Notes under the pieces: generated by a model
Told to the model about the DNA's origin: nothing
What the model saw: only the letters and a program-made list of their open reading frames with translations
Databases searched by the model: none
Made by a program: the position numbers and the translations under genes
Shown: positions 61,984 through 64,000 of the stretch, one piece after another
Layout: the number at the start of each line of letters is the position of its first letter
Position numbering within the stretch: the stretch's first letter is position 1
From: Nocardioides aurantiacus
GTDB lineage: Bacteria > Actinomycetota > Actinomycetes > Propionibacteriales > Nocardioidaceae
NCBI RefSeq assembly: GCF_003752505.1
Contig: NZ_RKHO01000001.1
Coordinates: 1,426,001-1,490,000, forward strand
Reading direction: 5' to 3'
DNA: 64,000 nt

Positions 61984-63759
61984 GTGAGCACTCCCGAGGA
62001 CCAGCTGCACCCGGTCGGCACGCCCGTCGGCCCCCGCGACACGGCCGCCACCGGCCGGACCGGCCAGGACCACGACGTCCCGCTGCTCGAGGTCGAGGAC
62101 CTCAGCGTCCACTTCTACGTCGACGGCGACTGGTTCCCCGCCGCCATCGACGTCAGCTACACCGTCGAGGCCGGCGAGGTGCTGGCCATCGTGGGCGAGT
62201 CCGGGTCGGGCAAGACGCAGTCGTCGATGTCGCTGCTGGGACTGCTGCCGCCCAACGGCCGCTCGACCGGCAGCGCCAAGCTCCGCGGCCAGGAGCTCGT
62301 CGGGCTCACCGGCGCCCCGTTGCGCCGCATCCGCGGCAAGGAGATCGCGGTCATCTTCCAGGAGCCGATGACCGCGATGAACCCGGTCTACACGATCGGG
62401 TTCCAGATCGTGGAGACCATCCGCTCGCACTTCGACATCTCTCCCAAGGACGCCCGCAAGCGCGCCATCGAGCTGCTCACCCTGGTCGAGATCCCCGAGC
62501 CCGAGCGCCGCTTCGACGCCTTCCCGCACCAGCTCTCCGGCGGTCAGCGGCAGCGCGCCATGATCGCCCAGGCGCTGGCCTGCGAGCCGCAGCTGCTCGT
62601 CGCCGACGAGCCGACCACGGCGCTCGACGTCACCGTCCAGGCCGAGATCCTCAAGCTGATGCGGGAGCTGCGCGAGCGGGTCAACGCCGGCATCGTGCTG
62701 ATCACCCACGACATGGGGGTCGTGGCCGACATGGCCGACCGGATCGTGGTGATGCAGCACGGGCGGATCGTGGAGACCGGCACCGCCGACGACATCTTCA
62801 ACCGGGCGCAGCACCCCTACACCCAGCAGCTGCTCGCCTCGGTGCCCCACTTCGGCACCGCGAGCGCCGTCGACGGCGAGGCCCGCACCGAGCGCGACCG
62901 CGCGACCGCGGCAGGCGACTCCCGGCCGCCGATCTTCACGGCCGAGAACCTCGTCCTGGAGTACCCCAAGCGCGGCAACCAGCCGGTCTTCCGAGCCGTG
63001 GACGACGTGTCGCTGTCGATCCAGCCCGGCGAGGTCGTCGGCCTGGTGGGGGAGTCGGGCTCGGGCAAGACCACCATCGGCCGCGCCGCCATGGGCCTGC
63101 TGCCCGTGGCCGGTGGCAGCTTCGAGGTGGCCGGCGTCCAGCTCGCCGGAGCCACGCGCAAGGACCTCAAGCCGCTGCGCGACAAGGTCGGCATCGTCTT
63201 CCAGGACCCCGGCTCCTCGCTCAACCCCCGGCTCCCCGTCGGCGAGTCGATCGGTGAGCCGCTGCTGCTGCACCGCGGTCTGAAGGGCAAGGCGCTCGGT
63301 GCCGAGGTCGAGCGGCTCCTCGACGCGGTGCAGCTGCAGCGCGGCTTCCGCAACCGCTACCCCCACGAGCTCTCCGGCGGTCAGCGCCAGCGCGTCGGCA
63401 TCGCCCGCGCCCTGGCCCTCAACCCCGACCTGCTCGTGGCCGACGAGCCCACCTCCGCGCTCGACGTGTCGGTGCAGGCCAAGGTGCTGGACCTGTTCCA
63501 GGAGCTGCAGCGCGAGCAGGGCTTCGCCTGCCTGTTCATCAGCCACGACCTCGGCGTGGTCGAGCTGCTCGCCTCGCGGATCGCCGTGATGTACATGGGC
63601 AAGCTGGTCGAGGTCGGACCCACCGACCAGATCGTGCGCACCCCGCAGCACGACTACACCCAGCGTCTCGTCGCCGCCGTCCCCGTCCCCGACCCGGCCG
63701 AGCAGCGTCGCCGTCGCGAGGCCCGCGACGCCCTCATCGACCGCGTCGGCGCCAGCTGA
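61984..63759 (+). CDS. Oligopeptide ABC transporter, two ATPase domains in one protein
   Basis: 591-residue fusion of the DppD-like and DppF-like ATPases. First domain: Walker A GESGSGKTQSSMS, signature LSGGQRQRAMIAQALA, Walker B LLVADEPTTALD. Second domain from about residue 320: Walker A GESGSGKTTIGRA, signature LSGGQRQRVGIARALA, Walker B LLVADEPTSALD, ending in the OppF-type C-terminal zinc-less tail. It powers the permeases upstream. GTG start. The operon is thus complete: binding protein, two permeases, ATPase pair. Confidence 0.93.
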   Translation: MSTPEDQLHPVGTPVGPRDTAATGRTGQDHDVPLLEVEDLSVHFYVDGDWFPAAIDVSYTVEAGEVLAIVGESGSGKTQSSMSLLGLLPPNGRSTGSAKLRGQELVGLTGAPLRRIRGKEIAVIFQEPMTAMNPVYTIGFQIVETIRSHFDISPKDARKRAIELLTLVEIPEPERRFDAFPHQLSGGQRQRAMIAQALACEPQLLVADEPTTALDVTVQAEILKLMRELRERVNAGIVLITHDMGVVADMADRIVVMQHGRIVETGTADDIFNRAQHPYTQQLLASVPHFGTASAVDGEARTERDRATAAGDSRPPIFTAENLVLEYPKRGNQPVFRAVDDVSLSIQPGEVVGLVGESGSGKTTIGRAAMGLLPVAGGSFEVAGVQLAGATRKDLKPLRDKVGIVFQDPGSSLNPRLPVGESIGEPLLLHRGLKGKALGAEVERLLDAVQLQRGFRNRYPHELSGGQRQRVGIARALALNPDLLVADEPTSALDVSVQAKVLDLFQELQREQGFACLFISHDLGVVELLASRIAVMYMGKLVEVGPTDQIVRTPQHDYTQRLVAAVPVPDPAEQRRRREARDALIDRVGAS

Positions 63760-63828
63760 GGGCCGACCCATCGCCTCCTGCCGCGGGCGCGGCGGACGGC
63801 GTCGGAGCGGGCGGCTAGGGTCGCGGCG

Positions 63829-64000
63829 ATGGACGGCCTGTTCGAGCTCGACGACGCGGCGGCCCCGGCCAACCGGCCGGGCGGCACCGCGGGCTCGCTC
63901 GCGGGCAACGCCCACGCCTCGGCCCCGCTCGCGGTGCGGATGCGACCGCGCACGCTCGACGACCTCGTCGGGCAGCAGCACCTGCTGCGCTCCGGGTCGC
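63829..64000 (+). CDS. rarA: Replication-associated recombination protein A (RarA), N-terminal part
   Basis: 57 residues visible. After a short acidic and Ala-rich start (MDGLFELDDAAAPANRPG), the segment LAVRMRPRTLDDLVGQQHLL is the conserved beginning of the RarA/MgsA AAA+ ATPase, a clamp-loader relative that acts at stalled forks. ATG with TAGGGT seven bases upstream, leaderless. The remainder lies beyond the window. Confidence 0.85.
   Translation, partial: MDGLFELDDAAAPANRPGGTAGSLAGNAHASAPLAVRMRPRTLDDLVGQQHLLRSGS

Overview
The window is a single stretch of a very GC-rich actinobacterial chromosome, most likely from the Nocardioidaceae (Nocardioides or a close relative). The taxonomic call rests on a SsgA/SsgB-type protein, glgM divergent from glgC, a mycothiol-type maleylpyruvate isomerase fold protein, the thrS-HIT-pgsA-pdxS-pdxT-yebC-ruvCAB-yajC-secDF-apt-relA-hisS-aspS-rarA order, heavy GTG start use, many leaderless starts and the recurrent CGTACGCC word. 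I see no phage, plasmid, transposase or CRISPR array.

Layout. 1-1102: N-terminal part of an assimilatory sulfite/nitrite reductase (minus), preceded by a short ORF that matches the RRHVDL...C.RH type of actinobacterial leader peptide. 1103-5081: glyA, a 32-bp-period inverted repeat array, and a CitA/CitB-like two-component system divergent from a DctA-type dicarboxylate carrier (5246-6637). 6655-15251: a frame-disrupted phosphotransferase gene, a MarR regulator, the glycogen genes glgM/glgC with pgm, a frame-disrupted DUF559 gene and an AidB-like acyl-CoA dehydrogenase. 15270-23341: mostly membrane and housekeeping proteins (YihY, K+ channel, PGPGW protein, AI-2E-type exporter, FAD oxidoreductase, Mug-like glycosylase, LapA-like protein, NUDIX).

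23436-29181 is a surface-polysaccharide locus. Two family-2 glycosyltransferases face two large proteins that share a C-terminal polysaccharide-pyruvyl-transferase-like module on different N-terminal domains: a membrane domain in one and a glycosyltransferase domain in the other. 29341-33755 is an accessory, visibly less GC-rich stretch of small hypothetical, secreted, lipoprotein-like and decayed genes. It ends at a three-tRNA operon (Val-GAC, Cys, Gly) on the minus strand.

34263-56645 is the conserved core: pabC-like aminotransferase, ssg gene, tRNA-Val(CAC), thrS-HIT, pgsA, PLP synthase pdxS/pdxT, yebC, the Holliday-junction genes ruvC-ruvA-ruvB, the translocase genes yajC-secD-secF, apt, the (p)ppGpp enzyme relA, a DUF349 protein, a glyoxalase-II-like hydrolase, hisS and aspS. 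56688-63759 is an oligopeptide ABC uptake operon (binding lipoprotein, two permeases, one double ATPase) with an opposing PH-domain gene inside it. The window ends in the start of rarA.

The most unusual signals are two arrays of an exactly 32-bp repeat (2555-2803 and 51002-51207). Each lies between convergent genes and is built as three forward units followed by four or five inverted units, so each transcript could fold on itself. Other items worth a look are the sulfite-reductase leader peptide, the modular pyruvyl-transferase pair, phased GTCTA repeats upstream of the ssg gene, a shared symmetric -10 element between aidB and yihY, and a double hairpin between the ABC binding-protein gene and its permeases. 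Two genes carry frame breaks and one a nonsense codon; sequencing error cannot be excluded for these from the sequence alone.
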